Assembly (NCBI RefSeq): GCF_000176135.1
Contig: NZ_ACZN01000014.1
Location: 62,001-126,000, forward strand
From: Vibrio coralliilyticus ATCC BAA-450
GTDB taxonomy: Bacteria; Pseudomonadota; Gammaproteobacteria; Enterobacterales; Vibrionaceae
Length of the DNA: 64,000 nucleotides
Direction of reading: 5' to 3'
Positions 9,031 to 18,325 of the stretch are shown here, piece after piece. The translations under genes and the position numbers were made by a program. How positions within the stretch are numbered: position 1 is the stretch's first letter; each line of letters starts with the position of its first letter. The notes beneath the pieces were generated by a model, which did no database searches, was not told the DNA's origin, and saw nothing but the letters and a program-made list of their open reading frames with translations.

Positions 9031-9384
9031 TTAGCTGGCCGTGCAGATCCGCCGCCTTAAACGACCCATAAGCGTAACTTGTCCCCCAGCCAGCAGACCG
9101 AAGTTGACAAGAAAAGCTGGCCAAGACATCCACTCAAGACAGAGCAGTAACAGGGCGAACCAGTGTAAGCTGTATAACACTGCCAGTAGGTTTACGTGGT
9201 TTAGCAGGTGTGAACTTTCTCGCAAATCACAGAATAGTAATAAATTCTGGTGTCGTTGAGTGGCATTGACTGCTTTCGGCCTCGGTGGACCTTCCGATAG
9301 GAGCCATTCGACTTTGTTTTCCACCGTCCAAGAAGCACGAAGACTTGGCAGCGTTTGAGGCTGTGGTGGGGTGGTTTCGACCAT
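9031..9384 (-). CDS. Possible small membrane protein or remnant
   Basis: A 117-codon frame with two hydrophobic stretches (LLAVLYSLHWFALLLLCLEW and FLVNFGLLAGG) and a basic tail. AAGGT lies 9 bases before its ATG. It matches no family I know. It fills most of a 596-base gap (8967-9562) between the methyltransferase and the PomB-like gene. It could be a real small protein or decayed DNA; neither codon pattern nor context settles it. Confidence 0.35.
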   Translation of the reverse strand: MVETTPPQPQTLPSLRASWTVENKVEWLLSEGPPRPKAVNATQRHQNLLLFCDLRESSHLLNHVNLLAVLYSLHWFALLLLCLEWMSWPAFLVNFGLLAGGQVTLMGRLRRRICTAS

Positions 9385-9562
9385 AGTCTGAAGACCTTAT
9401 AGGGGGACATAGGTGTAAGAAATTAACCGCATCGTGCGTCATTGAAAAGGACAATACAGCCGCAGAAATAGACAGCTTCTCTACTGAGGCTATATCCATG
9501 ATCTGGGAAGCTTTAGGATGATAAGTATAGTCTTGAAAAGAACGCCTAAAAGGTGACAAAAA

Positions 9563-10447
9563 ATGCTCCTAGATGACGACAAAGTAACTTGCCCACCACC
9601 GGGGGCACCGAAGTGGTTGTCGACGTTTGCTGACTTGATGTCGCTGCTGATGTGTTTTTTCGTTCTATTGTTGTCGTTTTCCGAAATGGACGTGCTCAAG
9701 TTTAAGCAAATCGCCGGCTCAATGGAGTATGCTTTTGGTGTGCAACATCAGATAAAGGTGGTCGACATCCCAAAAGGCACGAGCGTCATCGCCACCGAAT
9801 TTCGGCCTGGAAGGCCGGAACCGACTCCGCTGAACTTCATCATGCAGCACACCAGTGAACTGACGAAACCACATCTAGATCTCCAGCCCGGTGAGGAGCG
9901 GCAAGGAGGGGGAAAGGGGCACGAGGAGGCTGAGTCAAATGAGGCCAATAAAGCTTTGGCTGCGATTATTCAAGCCGCATTCAAACGAGAAGTGGATGAA
10001 GGGATGGTAGACGTGGAAGACTTGGGGCAGGAGTTAGTGATACGGATCCGAGAGAAGGGCATGTTTCCTCAAGGCTCGGCTTTCCTCCAGCCTGCTTTTC
10101 GGCCATTGATACGGCAGCTAGCCGATTTAATAAAAGATGTGCCTGGTCAAATCCGGATCGCGGGCCACACCTCGTCGATGACGTTTGATTCCGAGCTCTA
10201 TCGTTCTTCCTGGGATCTGTCAGCGTTGCGAGCTGCTTCAGTGGTGTTGGAAATGGAAAAGGTCCCGGGATTTGATTCTCACCGTGTGGCGATACAAGGT
10301 TGGTCTGAACACAAGCCTTTGTCTTCCGAGCAATACCCTAATTCAGTTGGGAGTAGTCGGCGTGTGGAGATCAGTCTGCGACAAGGTGAGCCCACAATCA
10401 GTGATGAGGTCAGTGTACAAGATCAAGAGGTAGGCTCACCTCAATAA
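9563..10447 (+). CDS. motB: PomB/MotB-type flagellar stator protein, orphan
   Basis: A 294-residue stator B subunit, somewhat shorter than typical PomB (about 315). The cytoplasmic lead ends in CPPPGAPKW, followed by the single membrane helix TFADLMSLLMCFFVLLLSF. Its Asp24 is the ion-carrying residue of Na+-driven PomB. The plug and linker region (PKGTSVIATEFRPGRPEPTP) is close to Vibrio PomB. The C-terminal OmpA-like domain is altered: the usual GHTDN is GHTSS, and NRALNRRVEI has become a segment ending GSSRRVEI. No pomA/motA gene lies beside it. It is probably a divergent paralogue; the main pomAB pair would be elsewhere. AAGGTGA precedes the ATG. Confidence 0.87.
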   Translation: MLLDDDKVTCPPPGAPKWLSTFADLMSLLMCFFVLLLSFSEMDVLKFKQIAGSMEYAFGVQHQIKVVDIPKGTSVIATEFRPGRPEPTPLNFIMQHTSELTKPHLDLQPGEERQGGGKGHEEAESNEANKALAAIIQAAFKREVDEGMVDVEDLGQELVIRIREKGMFPQGSAFLQPAFRPLIRQLADLIKDVPGQIRIAGHTSSMTFDSELYRSSWDLSALRAASVVLEMEKVPGFDSHRVAIQGWSEHKPLSSEQYPNSVGSSRRVEISLRQGEPTISDEVSVQDQEVGSPQ

Positions 10448-10621
10448 TAGTGAGAGGGTTCATCACTTAGCCATGAAATAAACGTAGTGAGAGTGATCGT
10501 AATAATGCTCAAGCTACAAAGTATGATCAATCAAACCAATTCGTTATGGCTTTGTAAGGGGAAAAGTGCTGAAAAGAATTCGGCATAAACGGTCCATCAA
10601 ACAGGAAAAAGAGAAGAATTG

Positions 10622-10656
10622 AAAAAAAGCCAACCAAGAAGGAGAACTGGTTGGCT
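10622..10656 (-). terminator. Strong rho-independent terminator, leftward
   Basis: Read leftward, AGCCAACCA pairs perfectly with TGGTTGGCT (9 bp, 11-base loop) and is followed by seven U. It would end either the leftward oxidoreductase transcript 170 bases away or a separate small RNA. Confidence 0.85.
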
Positions 10657-10770
10657 GTGGTATATTGAAATACTCAATATGATGTTTCAACTAGCCCCAC
10701 TAACCGAGCTTAGTACTCCCCAAGTCCGTCCCATTTAGCAGACCTGCATATTGGACTTGGAAAGGAAAAC
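10622..10770 (-). ncRNA. Candidate small RNA (about 150 nt)
   Basis: On the minus strand a TTGTCA box (10800-10805) is separated by 17 bases from TTGGAT (10777-10782), which would start a transcript near 10770. That transcript contains a long-range inverted repeat, CCAAGTCC (10720-10727) with GGACTTGG (10753-10760), and ends at the strong U-tract terminator. No reading frame covers it. It could instead be the 3' untranslated region of the gene at 10828. The -10 box is weak. Confidence 0.35.
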
Positions 10771-10827
10771 CAGTGTATCCAAAAGAGGACGGTGTTTTCT
10801 GACAACATTTACGCAAAAAGTGCCAGT

Positions 10828-11403
10828 CTAAGCGAAAGTGGCGCCTCTGCGCTGCACTTTCTTCACCCATTTTTCCCTATTCTCAGGCTTGGAATGAATC
10901 ACCGGTCCTAAGAAGAGTGTGGATAGATTCTTGATGCCGGCAAAGTCTAAGATTGTGCGTTTGAGGTGATGATAAATTGGATTACCTTGAACCCATTTGT
11001 ACCAAAAAACGGGCGTATCCAGCGTGATGATAAGCTCGGACGTTTTTCCCTTGAGCAGCTTTTTAGGAAGAGTTTTACCTGCTTCGTACTTGAAAGCAAA
11101 TCCCGATAAGAATGTGCGATCAATGATGCCTTTAAATTTTGCCGGAACAGTGCCCCACCAGACTGGGGTAACAATCACAATGTGGTCGGCCCAAGAGATT
11201 TTTTCTTGAAACTGGATCAAGTCTGCTTCGAGGGGCATAAGCTTATCATATCCTTCACTTAAGTCAGGTTGAAAGTTCATGCCCCCGGTGTGAATTGTTT
11301 TTACTTCGTGTCGAACAGACGCGGACTCAGCGTAGTGCTCGGCTAAAGCATGGCATAGACTGCTTGACTTAGGGTTGGCATTGATGACCAGTATCTTCTT
11401 CAT
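10828..11403 (-). CDS. NAD(P)H-dependent oxidoreductase, flavodoxin-like fold
   Basis: A 191-residue flavodoxin-fold quinone/NAD(P)H oxidoreductase. The FMN phosphate loop is INANPKSSSLCHAL (residues about 7-20). The TPVWWGTVPAKFKG segment and the FLSGFAFKY region are typical of the MdaB/YwrO kind, which reduce quinones by two electrons in the cytoplasm. ATG at 11403 has AGAGGA upstream and is favoured over longer frames. The adjacent MerR gene on the same strand starts upstream and probably controls it; the genes are 51 bases apart. Confidence 0.85.
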   Translation of the reverse strand: MKKILVINANPKSSSLCHALAEHYAESASVRHEVKTIHTGGMNFQPDLSEGYDKLMPLEADLIQFQEKISWADHIVIVTPVWWGTVPAKFKGIIDRTFLSGFAFKYEAGKTLPKKLLKGKTSELIITLDTPVFWYKWVQGNPIYHHLKRTILDFAGIKNLSTLFLGPVIHSKPENREKWVKKVQRRGATFA

Positions 11404-11454
11404 GGTAAATCCTCTACAAGATAGTGTGAAGTTAAGCAGAAGATACACTGTGAC

Positions 11455-11814
11455 CTAAGGGGCAGAGTCAAGTGCTTTTATGCACGCTATGATTTCTTCT
11501 TTACATTGTTGCACTTTTTCTAGGTAACGTTGGCGCTCTCTTATATCCGCCAAAGCCTCCGTCCGTTTTGAGTCTAGAACTGATAAGACAGCGACCCAAT
11601 CGAGATCAGCTTGTCGAGTCTTTAGAGACTGCAATTCCGCTAATTTGATGCCCAGCGCTTGAGCCTCTTTGATAATGACAATGAATTCGACATCTTGCTG
11701 TGTGTAGACACGATACTTCCCATGGCGATTTACGTGCAATAAACCGAGTGATTCGTACAGCCGGATTGCTCTGGGGGTCGAGCCTGTTTTTTTGGCTACC
11801 TCTCCTATAAACAT
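11455..11814 (-). CDS. MerR family transcriptional regulator
   Basis: A 119-residue MerR protein. The N-terminal winged helix (FIGEVAKKTGSTPRAIRLYESLGLL) carries the family signature of RxYExxGLL, followed by YRVYTQQDVEFI and a coiled-coil dimerisation helix. No metal-binding cysteine cluster is present at the C-terminus (only one Cys), so a metal sensor is unlikely; a redox or drug-responsive role fits the neighbouring oxidoreductase. It is transcribed just before that oxidoreductase and is divergent from a TetR gene. Confidence 0.87.
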   Translation of the reverse strand: MFIGEVAKKTGSTPRAIRLYESLGLLHVNRHGKYRVYTQQDVEFIVIIKEAQALGIKLAELQSLKTRQADLDWVAVLSVLDSKRTEALADIRERQRYLEKVQQCKEEIIACIKALDSAP

Positions 11815-11899
11815 CGCGTATCCCTTGCGTATCTATGAATATGTGCGAGAAAGTGTATGCCATTCTATCCCAGAACACTAGTAGGACAACCGTAGTGAA

Positions 11900-11933
11900 A
11901 ATAATTATGTTACGCTTGCGTTTCATAATTATT
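11900..11933. promoter_or_regulatory. Inverted repeat between MerR and TetR genes
   Basis: AATAATTATG (11900-11909) and CATAATTATT (11924-11933) form perfect 10-bp arms 14 bases apart in the divergent promoter region. The repeat sits about 35 bases upstream of the TetR start and is a plausible operator for that regulator. Confidence 0.5.
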
Positions 11934-11965
11934 GGTGTATGCTTTTTAAGCATTAAGGAGAACCT

Positions 11966-12598
11966 ATGAGCAACACAACAGTGGTCAAACCCGGTCGACC
12001 AATTGATCACGAGCGCACGCGTCGGATGTTCGATGCTATTGATACCGTTTTGGTGGAAGAAGGTGTCGCCGGGCTATCGATAGAAAAAGTTGCCAAGATA
12101 GCAAACGTATCAAAAGTGACACTTTATCGCCGCTTTGGAACACTAGAGTCCATGCTGAGAGCGTACGTTGAGTACTACACCAGTCAAGCTGCACATTCCA
12201 TTCAGTTGGACGCGACTGTCCGGCTTGACGTGCGTTCGCTGGAGGAACAACTGATTGTTCTGGGAATTGATACTCTGAATCTGATTGGGAATCCTCGTGT
12301 TATCGCTTTTGACAATGCTTTATTGGGGAGTGGTCAATTATTCGGTGATCTAAGAGAGCAACTTTATGTTCAGGGACCTAAGCGCCTGCATGAGCGCATA
12401 GCCCAGCTTTTGCTCATGGCGGGCATAGAATCAGACATAGAGGACCTAGCTGACATTTTGTTTCATCTGTGGCGCAGCGGGATCTACGATGCGGCACGGG
12501 TAAAAGGCAACATGACGGTGACCGAGTCGCAACTATACGAGCATGTTGCCTCTCGTACCCGTTTTTTTCTTCGAAGCGTTACCATGGGGAATGATTGA
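11966..12598 (+). CDS. TetR/AcrR family transcriptional regulator
   Basis: A 210-residue TetR-type regulator. Its helix-turn-helix is at residues about 25-70 (VEEGVAGLSIEKVAKIANVSKVTLYRRFGTLESML), with an LYRRF recognition region in place of the usual YYHF. The C-terminal half resembles the AefR-like TetR_C domain. AAGGAG lies before the ATG. It overlaps the translational start region of the downstream NmrA-like gene, so the two are made together, and it probably regulates that operon through the 11900 repeat. Confidence 0.87.
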   Translation: MSNTTVVKPGRPIDHERTRRMFDAIDTVLVEEGVAGLSIEKVAKIANVSKVTLYRRFGTLESMLRAYVEYYTSQAAHSIQLDATVRLDVRSLEEQLIVLGIDTLNLIGNPRVIAFDNALLGSGQLFGDLREQLYVQGPKRLHERIAQLLLMAGIESDIEDLADILFHLWRSGIYDAARVKGNMTVTESQLYEHVASRTRFFLRSVTMGND

Positions 12599-12599
12599 A

Positions 12600-13466
12600 A
12601 TGAAGAGTGAACCAAAGATTCTTGTCGTTGGCGCAACTGGCTATCTTGGACGTCATATTGTCCAAGTATTGCTGGACCAGCAGCGAACGTTTACGGCCGT
12701 GGTCAGAAACTCATCTAAACTGATTGCTATGGGGGTACCTGAGTCACAGATCCACCAAGCTGATGTGACGGCGTCCGCGTCGTTAGCAGGGATCTGCCAA
12801 GGGGTCGATGTTGTAATCTCGTGTTTGGGTATCACGCGTCAAAAAGACGGCCTTGGGTACATGGATGTGGACTACCAAGCAAACCTTAACGTCTTGCAAG
12901 ACGCTGAAAGGTCAGGGGTGAAGAAGTTTATCTATGTGTCAGCATTAAATGCGCCATTGCATCAAGAGGTGCGTTTGTTACATGCCAAAGAACAGTTTGC
13001 CCAACGACTGCTAGCGTCGGAGACCATCACCCCTTGTGTCATCCGACCAAATGGTTTCTTCTCCGATCTCAAAGAAGTGTACGACATGGCAAGCAGGGGG
13101 ACTGCGTACGTGTTTGGCTCCGGTGAGGCTCGATTGAACCCTATTCATGGCTCGGACCTCGCGCAGTTCTGTGTCGAAGCGATCGATGCTTCTGAAACCG
13201 AACTGGACGTGGGCGGACCAGATATTCTCTCCATGACCGAGATCGCACAATTGGCTTTTGAAGCGCAGCACAAGCGTCCTTCGATCGTACACGTCCCCGA
13301 TTGGGTTAGAAAGATCGGATTGAGGTTCGTAGGGTGGCTGCCCGAAAAATGGGGAGGACCAGCAGAGTTCTTTTTAACCGTAACGGCACGGGATATGATT
13401 GCCCCGCAAGTTGGTACGCACTCGCTCAGGGCGCATTATACTGAACTGGCGCGTGAGGGCCAATAA
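12600..13466 (+). CDS. NmrA-like NAD(P)-binding SDR family protein
   Basis: A 288-residue atypical short-chain dehydrogenase. The dinucleotide-binding motif VVGATGYLGRH is near residue 10, followed by ARTINE-type VVRNSSK (NADP preference) and KFIYVSALN. The usual YxxxK catalytic pair is not clear, as in NmrA/HSCARG-type redox-sensing proteins. ATG at 12600 (2 bases after the TetR stop) or at 12591 (overlapping it) are both served by GGGGA at 12586. It forms a bicistronic unit with the TetR gene. Its substrate is unknown. Confidence 0.82.
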   Translation: MKSEPKILVVGATGYLGRHIVQVLLDQQRTFTAVVRNSSKLIAMGVPESQIHQADVTASASLAGICQGVDVVISCLGITRQKDGLGYMDVDYQANLNVLQDAERSGVKKFIYVSALNAPLHQEVRLLHAKEQFAQRLLASETITPCVIRPNGFFSDLKEVYDMASRGTAYVFGSGEARLNPIHGSDLAQFCVEAIDASETELDVGGPDILSMTEIAQLAFEAQHKRPSIVHVPDWVRKIGLRFVGWLPEKWGGPAEFFLTVTARDMIAPQVGTHSLRAHYTELAREGQ

Positions 13467-13691
13467 ATACAACGTAAGGTTGGGTGTCGCATCCCCTCTC
13501 TGCCATCTATCTGGGAAAGGGGAAGTAGCGCCTCTAGTGCGGTATGAGGAGAGAAATTTTGTCGGCATGAAGTCATAATCATAAGTGTCAATCAACGCGC
13601 AAAAAGTGTCAATGTTAGGTGATGGCCTTGTTGCAATAGTGGGTATCCGATAGCGTAAAACGTCATACAACGAGACGGAAAAGGAACCACA

Positions 13692-14093
13692 ATGTCAAAA
13701 TCTGTTTGCCGAATTTGTCTAGGAAATCATGACAATATCGAACCGATACATCAAGCTTGCACAGAATGCATCACACTTTGCTTGGACAATGCACAAAATG
13801 TCAAACCGTGGAGTTATTACAGTATGGTGCTTCAAGTGTCGAAGAAGCGCGTGTTTAACTCTCTACACCGCACTGAGCATCTATCGGCTCTTGAGCGGCA
13901 GCAGGTGTCGCAACTAATCAGTGAACTAGAAGCCCTTTCTCGTACCATTTTTACTAACGCATTCTCTGGCGAAGAGCAGTATAAAGTTCAGTTCTTACGA
14001 GAGATCACCCAGTTTAAAGAAAGTATTGCCCAGCTAACCGCTTCCGATTTAGAACCAGATCTTCCCTCATTTTCAAATCACTCTTCTCGATGA
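13692..14093 (+). CDS. Small cysteine-rich hypothetical protein
   Basis: A 133-residue protein I do not recognise. Its first 35 residues contain CRICLGN, H, CTEC and C, a spacing that could bind one zinc ion. The rest is helical and mostly polar (ERQQVSQLISELEALSR). It ends 65 bases before a chemoreceptor gene on the same strand, so the two may be co-transcribed and it could be a signalling accessory. That role is only suggested by position. GGAAC precedes the ATG. Confidence 0.6.
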   Translation: MSKSVCRICLGNHDNIEPIHQACTECITLCLDNAQNVKPWSYYSMVLQVSKKRVFNSLHRTEHLSALERQQVSQLISELEALSRTIFTNAFSGEEQYKVQFLREITQFKESIAQLTASDLEPDLPSFSNHSSR

Positions 14094-14158
14094 TTCAAAC
14101 CTTTTATCTGCGGTTGATTGCATATCACTGCAGGTGCTTTCATTTAAAGGAAAAGGCA

Positions 14159-16204
14159 ATGCTAGATTGGATCAAGAAACAGAGTATCAAAACACAACTT
14201 AAGTTGACGCTTTGTGGCCTCTTGCTCGTAGCTATAACATTCATAGGGAATATGACTTACCACCAAGTGTCCGCTATTTTGATTAACAAAGGAATACAAA
14301 GTACTCGCACTCAGCTTTCTGCTTTGTCGACACAGTTGCAACACCAATATCAGACATATCAAAAAAAAGCGCGACGATTCAATCAGATACTACGCTCAGC
14401 GTATTTACCGAGTATTCGGTCCGCCACTGCCATTCGGATGCTAAACGGAGTCCAGTATCAGGAATTGACCACCGAGGGTGAAAGGGTGACTGAACGTTTT
14501 ACTCAGGTCGATCAGTTTTTGCAGGATACCGGTGTCGTGGCCACAATTTTTGCTGCGACGCAGGATGGCGATTTCATTCGGATCACGACATCGCTGATGA
14601 AGTCCAATTATCAAAGAGCCTACGGTACCACCTTAGGTAAATCACACCCGGCTTACGAGACTCTGCGGGCTGGCGGTGAGTACAGCAGTCGAGTGTCGCT
14701 GTTTGGGCAAGAATACTTATCGTATTACCAAGCGATCACTGAGGGCGACCAAGTGATTGGTGTGAGCTTTGTCGGAATTCCTTTGCAACAGGTGCAAAAA
14801 GAGTTGTTCTCAAGCCTAAGAGCGATTGTATGGGGGCAGACGGGGTATTCTATGGTGGTAGAGGGGAAATCGGGGGAGCGGCAAGGACAGTTTTTGCTCC
14901 ACCCTCATTACACTTCGAATGACCGAGTTACTGATATCGGCGCGACAGAAGACACTAACCCTTTTCGACAGTTGTTTGAAAGCACCTCTGGAATTGTGTC
15001 GTATGAGTTGGCGTCTGGAGCTGGAAACGCTCAACGGAAATACACTGCGTACCAATATGTTGAAGGGTGGGACTGGGTGATCATGGGGGGAACGTTTGAA
15101 TCTGAGCTGGCTCAGGAGAGTAAAACGGTGATCATGCAACTCCTAGGGGTGTTTGGTTTTGGTTCGTTCCTGATGATATTAAGTCTCAACTGGTGTGTGG
15201 CTCGAGTATTTGCTCCCCTACTAGAGATTACAATGCTATTGCATCGATTGGGCCAAGGGCAGTTTAATGTGAGTATGGCAGCAAGCTCTCAAGAGACAGG
15301 GCAGAATGAGGTCCGTAAATTAAATGAGGCCGCGCGAAATATGGTCTGGTCAGTTCGTGCTATCTTGAGCAGTAATCAGCAGATAGCTTCCACAAGTGAT
15401 GTCCAGATTTCGAGTTTGGAAAGCAGCGCGGCGCGATTGAAGACGGACTCACACAATGCTCAGGAACAGTTGAGTCAGATGGTTTGTGCGGTAGAAGAGC
15501 TCTCGGCGTCTTCTGGCGCGATAGCTGAACAAGTTATTAAGATATCCGAAAAAGCGGAGAGAGCCAGGATGCAAGGGCAAGCGAGTCAACACTCCGCTCA
15601 TCAAACCAGAGACTCATTGGATAAGATGGCTAATGATCAGGCTGAGCTGAAAGACAAAATTCGGGCTCTGGAGGTCCAAGCCGCTCAAATCGAGCAGGTC
15701 ACTGGTCTGATAGGCGAGGTGGCTGAGCAAACTAATTTGCTGGCGTTAAATGCTGCCATCGAGGCGGCTCGCGCGGGTGAAGCGGGACGAGGATTCGCGG
15801 TGGTGTCAGACGAAGTACGTATCCTAGCTGCAAAAACTCAAGCAGCGATTCGGGAAATATCAACCATGACGGAGGCCTTAGGCAAGCGTGTCCATGAAGT
15901 AGTTAATGGTATGGTTAAAACGTCTCAGCAAAGCGAAAAAATGCATAGCACGATGATAGCACTGGAAGAAAGCGTATCAGAAATGGGTCACCTGATTGAC
16001 GACATCAATACCGAAACTGCCGGAATTGCCACCACCACCGAAGAGCAGGCTCAAGTCTCTCAATCTCTCGCCAATCAAGCGCACCACATTGACACTCTCA
16101 ACCAATCCGCAGCGCAAACGGCCGATCATCTGTCTAATCTCACCAGTGAAATACAGAGGTCAATGCACACGTTGCGCGGTGAGCTGAACAAGTTTCAACT
16201 TTGA
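14159..16204 (+). CDS. Methyl-accepting chemotaxis protein with double Cache sensor
   Basis: A 681-residue chemoreceptor. It has a membrane helix at residues about 15-35 and a periplasmic domain of about 300 residues of the Cache_3-Cache_2 type (SFVGIPLQQVQKEL, GYSMVVEG, WDWVIMGGTF are typical phrases). A second helix (LLGVFGFGSFLMILSL) is followed by a HAMP-like segment and a long cytoplasmic coiled coil with the signalling tip [19 protein letters not shown]. It works with CheA/CheW at a cell pole. ATG 14159 is chosen over the longer frame from 14090 because AAAGGAAAAGG precedes it and a membrane helix follows directly. The ligand is unknown. Confidence 0.9.
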   Translation: MLDWIKKQSIKTQLKLTLCGLLLVAITFIGNMTYHQVSAILINKGIQSTRTQLSALSTQLQHQYQTYQKKARRFNQILRSAYLPSIRSATAIRMLNGVQYQELTTEGERVTERFTQVDQFLQDTGVVATIFAATQDGDFIRITTSLMKSNYQRAYGTTLGKSHPAYETLRAGGEYSSRVSLFGQEYLSYYQAITEGDQVIGVSFVGIPLQQVQKELFSSLRAIVWGQTGYSMVVEGKSGERQGQFLLHPHYTSNDRVTDIGATEDTNPFRQLFESTSGIVSYELASGAGNAQRKYTAYQYVEGWDWVIMGGTFESELAQESKTVIMQLLGVFGFGSFLMILSLNWCVARVFAPLLEITMLLHRLGQGQFNVSMAASSQETGQNEVRKLNEAARNMVWSVRAILSSNQQIASTSDVQISSLESSAARLKTDSHNAQEQLSQMVCAVEELSASSGAIAEQVIKISEKAERARMQGQASQHSAHQTRDSLDKMANDQAELKDKIRALEVQAAQIEQVTGLIGEVAEQTNLLALNAAIEAARAGEAGRGFAVVSDEVRILAAKTQAAIREISTMTEALGKRVHEVVNGMVKTSQQSEKMHSTMIALEESVSEMGHLIDDINTETAGIATTTEEQAQVSQSLANQAHHIDTLNQSAAQTADHLSNLTSEIQRSMHTLRGELNKFQL

Positions 16205-16398
16205 AGCTGGAGGCCTTTAGAAGTGATGTTCAGACAACCGCGGCGCAAAAGCAGACAAAAAGATACCCAAGAGCAGTCTGCCGATAGGCGCCTGTATATG
16301 GATCTGTTACACGTATAGCATTGAATCCTCTCTCTAATCGTACATTTACTAATGCCTGCATCTTTCGGAGAGAGGGAATATGTTGAGTAAGGGGTTTT

Positions 16399-18282
16399 AT
16401 GAAACTGAACAACAAACTGATGTTGATACTAGGAGTGCTGTTCTCTGTCACTTTAATGACGACGACAGGGGTTGGCTATGTTGAATTTCGCAATGAATCC
16501 ATTTCAAAATCTCGCCACCTTTTGTCAGAAGAAGCAAGGCTGATTGGGCAAGCGGTCGATGAACGAATGTCTCGCAATTTTGATACATTGAACTTAGCGG
16601 CTCGTCAACTTGATTTGACAACGCATTCGTTGGATGCCTCGTCAACATTGAGCACACTTGAGGCGATCGTGGATACGCTGGAGGTGCTGAACGCCTATGT
16701 CGCGCTGGAAAATGGCCAAACGTTCTCCACGTCATCGGGAGGGTTTGTGCCGAACTTCAACGCTCGAGATAAACAACGAGAATGGTACCAACGTATTTTT
16801 TCAGGGGAAACCCGGGTGATTACCGCACCATACCTGAGTGCGGAAGGTGAGGTGGTGATGGCGTTAGGGGTGCCCGTCATGCTAGAGGGAAGAGTTGTCG
16901 CCGCCCTAGTGTCGAACATGAAAGTGGATCTCTTGACGCGCTACATCGCTAGCTTGTCTCACGACAATCAGCTTTGGGTGACTCGTGAAGATGGCTACAT
17001 ACTGGCAGCAAAATACCCAGATTTGATTGGGGAAGACATTTACGGTGTCCGACCCAGTTACCGTGCCTTCAAAAATCATAAGGCGAGTGAACATACTTAT
17101 TGGCTCGGGGAGACCCAATTTTTTGTCGTGTCACACCAAATTCCTTCACTAGGATGGACGGTGTGGGAGTGGACGGAGTGGGAGAGTATGACTGAAGCCT
17201 CAGAGAAGAATCTTTTGGAACTCGGGGGGATGGCTTTGCTTTTTGGCGCCTTATTATTAGGGCTGATGTATCGATGTGTTCATTTTTATGTCGTTCGACC
17301 GCTTGGTGAGGAGCCAGAAAAGATAGTCACGCTCATGCAGCGAGTGGCCAACGGGCAACTGACGTTTGATTTGCCATCCAACACGGCCTCAGGTATTTAC
17401 CGCGAAACGCTGGTAATGGCTGAACAGCTCAAATCTTTATTGATGCGGATCCGCTATCTGTCGGGGCAAGTGGAGGAAATCGCATGCGCTATCGATCGCG
17501 GTGCTGCTGATGTCAATAGCAACGCCTTCAACCAAATGCAGCAGTTAGAGCAAACGGCCACAGCCATGACTGAGATGGCCTCGTCCGTAGACGACGTGGC
17601 TAGCAATGCAAATCGAGCCTCGTCGTCTGTACAACAGGCAATGGGAGATGTCGCCCAAGGGCTTGCCTTGGTGGCTGAAGTGGATACGGGTTTGCGCTCT
17701 CTGGGTGAAGGTGTGAGTGAGGCGCAACAAGCTATCGAGTTGGTGGAAGAGCAGTCGAGACAAGTAGAAAAAATCTTGGATGTGATCCAAGCGATCGCCG
17801 AACAGACTAATTTGCTGGCCTTGAATGCGGCAATTGAAGCGGCTCGGGCTGGGGAGCAGGGGCGTGGGTTTGCTGTTGTGGCTGACGAAGTACGCCAGTT
17901 GGCCAGTCGAACTCAAAGCAGCACGGCGGAAATCCAGTCACTGATTACAGGGTTGCAGAGCACCATTACTCGATCCGTGACTATCATGTCGAGTAACACT
18001 GAGAATGTTCACACTATATTGAATCGTTCTCAGTCTGCCTCGGTCGCCCTACAAACTATTGAAGGCTCTGTGCTAATTATCCAAGACCAAAATGGTTTGG
18101 TGGCGACGGCCACCGAAGAGCAGTCAGTGGTGGGTAGCCAAATTAATCAGTCAGTACATGACGCCCATACCATTGCCACCACCACACAACAAGGCTCTGA
18201 ACGCAACCGCGGTTTTGCTTCAGAACTGATGGCATTATCAAACTCAATGGATGAACAAATTACTCGTTTTGAACTCGACTAA
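16399..18282 (+). CDS. Methyl-accepting chemotaxis protein, dCache_1 type
   Basis: A 627-residue chemoreceptor. An N-terminal helix ([21 protein letters not shown]) precedes a dCache_1 sensor; REWYQRI and [13 protein letters not shown] are the typical ligand-pocket phrases. A second helix ([17 protein letters not shown]), a HAMP-type linker and the tip [20 protein letters not shown] follow. The last residues lack a CheR-binding pentapeptide. A GCCGATAG sequence at 16280-16287 resembles the flagellar sigma-28 -10 box, but its -35 partner is not at the right spacing. The gene ends at a bidirectional terminator. Confidence 0.9.
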   Translation: MKLNNKLMLILGVLFSVTLMTTTGVGYVEFRNESISKSRHLLSEEARLIGQAVDERMSRNFDTLNLAARQLDLTTHSLDASSTLSTLEAIVDTLEVLNAYVALENGQTFSTSSGGFVPNFNARDKQREWYQRIFSGETRVITAPYLSAEGEVVMALGVPVMLEGRVVAALVSNMKVDLLTRYIASLSHDNQLWVTREDGYILAAKYPDLIGEDIYGVRPSYRAFKNHKASEHTYWLGETQFFVVSHQIPSLGWTVWEWTEWESMTEASEKNLLELGGMALLFGALLLGLMYRCVHFYVVRPLGEEPEKIVTLMQRVANGQLTFDLPSNTASGIYRETLVMAEQLKSLLMRIRYLSGQVEEIACAIDRGAADVNSNAFNQMQQLEQTATAMTEMASSVDDVASNANRASSSVQQAMGDVAQGLALVAEVDTGLRSLGEGVSEAQQAIELVEEQSRQVEKILDVIQAIAEQTNLLALNAAIEAARAGEQGRGFAVVADEVRQLASRTQSSTAEIQSLITGLQSTITRSVTIMSSNTENVHTILNRSQSASVALQTIEGSVLIIQDQNGLVATATEEQSVVGSQINQSVHDAHTIATTTQQGSERNRGFASELMALSNSMDEQITRFELD

Positions 18283-18293
18283 GTTCCGTATTC

Positions 18294-18318
18294 AAACCTC
18301 AGCCAAGGCTGAGGTTTT
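18294..18318. terminator. Bidirectional terminator between convergent genes
   Basis: CCTCAGCC pairs with GGCTGAGG (8 bp, 2-base spacer) with AAA before and TTTT after, between the chemoreceptor and the convergent GIY-YIG gene. Confidence 0.85.
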
Positions 18319-18325
18319 AGTCACG

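Noticed and set aside
9040..9600. Similar short stretches (CAAGTTAC) near both ends of the 9 kb gap
   Set aside because: The match is only about 8 bases, too short to call a repeat or an insertion footprint.
16280..16287. Flagellar sigma-28 promoter for the chemoreceptor at 16399
   Set aside because: GCCGATAG fits the -10 box, but no TAAA lies at the required 15-base distance.
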